A DNA stretch of 6,942 bases. Origin: CAYLLD01 sp964425135. Lineage in GTDB: Bacteria > Pseudomonadota > Alphaproteobacteria > Rhodobacterales > Rhodobacteraceae. The position numbers and the translations under genes are program-made. Positions 5,469-6,942 of the stretch are shown here, in pieces. The notes below the pieces were generated by a model. It was not told where the DNA came from, made no database searches, and was given only the letters and a program-made list of their open reading frames with translations. Numbering within the stretch: position 1 is the first letter of the stretch; every line of letters starts with the position of its first letter. The stretch spans positions 1-6,942 of the forward strand of contig CAYRKW010000106.1 in NCBI GenBank assembly GCA_964425135.1. The letters are read 5' to 3'.

Positions 5469-6296
5469 ATGTCCAACGCTGCATTGGAAACTGCGATCGA
5501 AGCTGCCTGGGAGGCGCGCGACGAGATCTCCCCCAACACCAAGGGCGAGACGCGCGAGGCGATTGAAGACACGCTGAACGCGCTTGATGGCGGCACCTTG
5601 CGGGTGGCAGAGCGGCAGGCGAGCGGCGCATGGCATGTCAATCAATGGGCAAAGAAGGCGGTGCTACTCGGCTTTCGGATCAAGGATATGGAACCACAGG
5701 AAGGTGGGCCGCAGGGCTCAAGCTGGTGGGACAAGGTCGACAGCAAGTTCAAAGGCTGGGGCGACAACCAGTGGCGCGCAGCTGGATTTCGCGCTGTGCC
5801 AAACTGTATCGTGCGCAAATCCGCATTTATCGCACCGGGCGTTGTACTGATGCCATCGTTCGTGAACCTGGGCGCTTATGTGGACGAAGGCACGATGGTT
5901 GATACATGGGCCACGGTTGGCTCTTGCGCACAGATCGGCAAAAACGTGCACCTCTCGGGTGGCGTCGGGATCGGCGGCGTACTGGAGCCGATGCAGGCCG
6001 GTCCGACGATCATCGAGGATAATTGCTTCATCGGTGCGCGTTCGGAAGTGGTTGAGGGCTGTATCGTGCGCGAAGGATCGGTGCTGGGCATGGGGGTTTA
6101 TATCGGCCAGTCCACCAAGATTGTGGACCGCGCGACCGGCAATGTGAGCTATGGCGAGGTGCCGCCCTATTCGGTGGTCGTCTCCGGCTCTATGCCGTCT
6201 TCGGGCGGCGTGTCGCTTTATTGCGCGGTGATCGTGAAAACGGTGGACGAGCGTACACGCTCGAAAACGGGGATCAACGACCTGCTGCGCGACTGA
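5469..6296 (+). CDS. dapD: Tetrahydrodipicolinate N-succinyltransferase
   Basis: This 275-residue protein matches DapD (E. coli 274 residues). DapD transfers succinyl from succinyl-CoA to tetrahydrodipicolinate in the cytoplasm, the first step of the succinylase branch to meso-diaminopimelate and lysine. A helical N-terminal domain (about 1-105) includes KGETREAIEDTLNALD and LRVAERQ. A left-handed beta-helix of hexapeptide repeats follows (about 109-235): FRAVPNCIVRKSAFIAPG, MPSFVNLGAYVDEGTMVD, TWATVGSCAQIGKNVHLSGG, and then VGIGGVLEP and EDNCFIGARSEVVEG. The ATG has AGGAG six bases upstream. The stop overlaps the next ATG as TGATG, so dapD and the GST-like gene are probably translated in a coupled way. 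dapE may lie further downstream outside the window, as I recall for relatives, but this is not visible. Confidence 0.97.
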   Translation: MSNAALETAIEAAWEARDEISPNTKGETREAIEDTLNALDGGTLRVAERQASGAWHVNQWAKKAVLLGFRIKDMEPQEGGPQGSSWWDKVDSKFKGWGDNQWRAAGFRAVPNCIVRKSAFIAPGVVLMPSFVNLGAYVDEGTMVDTWATVGSCAQIGKNVHLSGGVGIGGVLEPMQAGPTIIEDNCFIGARSEVVEGCIVREGSVLGMGVYIGQSTKIVDRATGNVSYGEVPPYSVVVSGSMPSSGGVSLYCAVIVKTVDERTRSKTGINDLLRD

Positions 6297-6942
6297 TGGG
6301 GCTGACGCTCTATTCGGTTCCGGTTTCGCTCTATTGCGCCAAAACGCGGATCTGCCTGCGGCACAAAGGGCTGACGTGGGACGAGCTGCCGCCTGCGGGG
6401 GGTTATGGCTCGGACACCTACAAAAAGCTGGTACCGTCGGGCAATCTGCCCGCGTTTGATGATGGGAATATTCTGCTCGGGGATAGCGAGGCGATTGCGG
6501 AATATGTGAACGAGCGCTGGCCGGAACCGCCGATGCTGCCCGGTGATATCGTCGCACGCGCCAAGGCACGGGAGTTGGGCCGGTTTCACGACACGCGGCT
6601 GGAGCCGGCACTGCGCGCGTTCTTCCCGCTGGTCGGGCAGCCCTATCCACAAGCGGATGTGATGGCGGAGAATGCGCGTGCTTTGAACGCGCGGCTGGAG
6701 CAATTGTCGCGCATGTTGGGTGACCACACAGGCGGTCGCCTGACGATTGGAGATTGCGGCTATGAGCCGACGTTCATGTGGATTGACCGGTTGTCAGATG
6801 TGATGGATTTCCATGTGGTCTGGCCGGATCATGTGAAGACGTATCGGGCGCGACTTCAGGGGCACAAAGCGGTTCTGGATGAGATAGCGGCCTATGCAGA
6901 TAATCTTGATCCGTGGATCGAGGCCAAATACGCCGAACGCGG
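6296..6942 (+). CDS. Glutathione S-transferase-like protein, 3' end outside window
   Basis: The frame stays open from ATG 6296 to the right edge, giving 215 codons and no stop, so it is partial at the 3' end. The N-terminal thioredoxin-like domain starts LTLYSVPVSLYCAKTRICLR, with Ser11 and Cys14 near the usual catalytic place. SGNLPAFDDGN gives the cis-Pro at 52 and LGDSEAIAEYV gives the glutathione-contacting Asp63-Ser64. The helical C-terminal domain includes RLTIGDCGYEP (148-158) at the usual capping-box position, with the Asp retained. The ATG overlaps the dapD stop by one base (TGATG) with no separate strong ribosome-binding site, pointing to translational coupling and shared transcription with dapD. 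Its substrate is unknown; any role in lysine or peptidoglycan precursor synthesis would be inferred from position only. Confidence 0.87.
   Translation, partial: MGLTLYSVPVSLYCAKTRICLRHKGLTWDELPPAGGYGSDTYKKLVPSGNLPAFDDGNILLGDSEAIAEYVNERWPEPPMLPGDIVARAKARELGRFHDTRLEPALRAFFPLVGQPYPQADVMAENARALNARLEQLSRMLGDHTGGRLTIGDCGYEPTFMWIDRLSDVMDFHVVWPDHVKTYRARLQGHKAVLDEIAAYADNLDPWIEAKYAER

Noticed and set aside
5718..6650. 310-codon minus-strand open frame opposite dapD and the GST-like gene
   Set aside because: It is antisense to two confident genes, rich in Arg/Ala/Pro/His as expected from the reverse of GC-rich codons, and shows no recognisable domain.
1..6942. Mobile element, prophage, CRISPR, toxin-antitoxin or defence system
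   Set aside because: I saw no transposase, integrase, direct repeat array, tRNA-adjacent duplication or small paired genes. All major open frames fall into known housekeeping or envelope families.

Overview
The window looks like chromosomal DNA of a GC-rich alphaproteobacterium, most likely a marine Rhodobacterales (Roseobacter-group) member. This is inferred from protein character, from gene packing with TAATG/TGATG stop-start overlaps, and from recall of the gene neighbourhood. No rRNA or other marker fixes the taxonomy. Nearly all of it is ordinary housekeeping or envelope sequence. I see no tRNA, rRNA, CRISPR array, IS element, phage gene or attachment site.

Layout: (1) A minus-strand yggT membrane-protein gene (87-374), with a GC hairpin beyond its 3' end. 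(2) A divergent plus-strand glutaredoxin/GST-like gene (497-1123) with a CPYA site. (3) After a 134-bp gap with crossing inverted repeats, a tightly packed plus-strand trio: a UMF1-type MFS permease (1258-2610), a MepA-type murein endopeptidase (2597-3463, overlapping the permease by 14 bp) and a secreted phytase-esterase-like protein (3463-4341, joined by TAATG). (4) A 223-bp convergent intergenic region (4342-4564) packed with hairpins, two of which look like intrinsic terminators. (5) A minus-strand LOG/TIGR00730 family gene (4565-5377). (6) A divergent plus-strand dapD (5469-6296), coupled by TGATG to a second GST-like gene that runs off the right edge (6296 to beyond 6942).

How the genes may work together: dapD supplies the succinylated precursor for meso-diaminopimelate, which is used for lysine and for peptidoglycan cross-links. 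MepA cleaves cross-links that contain diaminopimelate. The two lie on either side of the LOG gene in separate transcription units, so a functional tie is only suggestive. The permease/endopeptidase/esterase-like trio is probably one transcript and implies a shared envelope or uptake role, but nothing in the sequence identifies the substrate. I did not find a convincing undescribed system. The least explained parts are the hairpin-rich intergenic region, the crossing repeats ahead of the permease, and the two tightly coupled gene pairings (permease with endopeptidase, dapD with GST).
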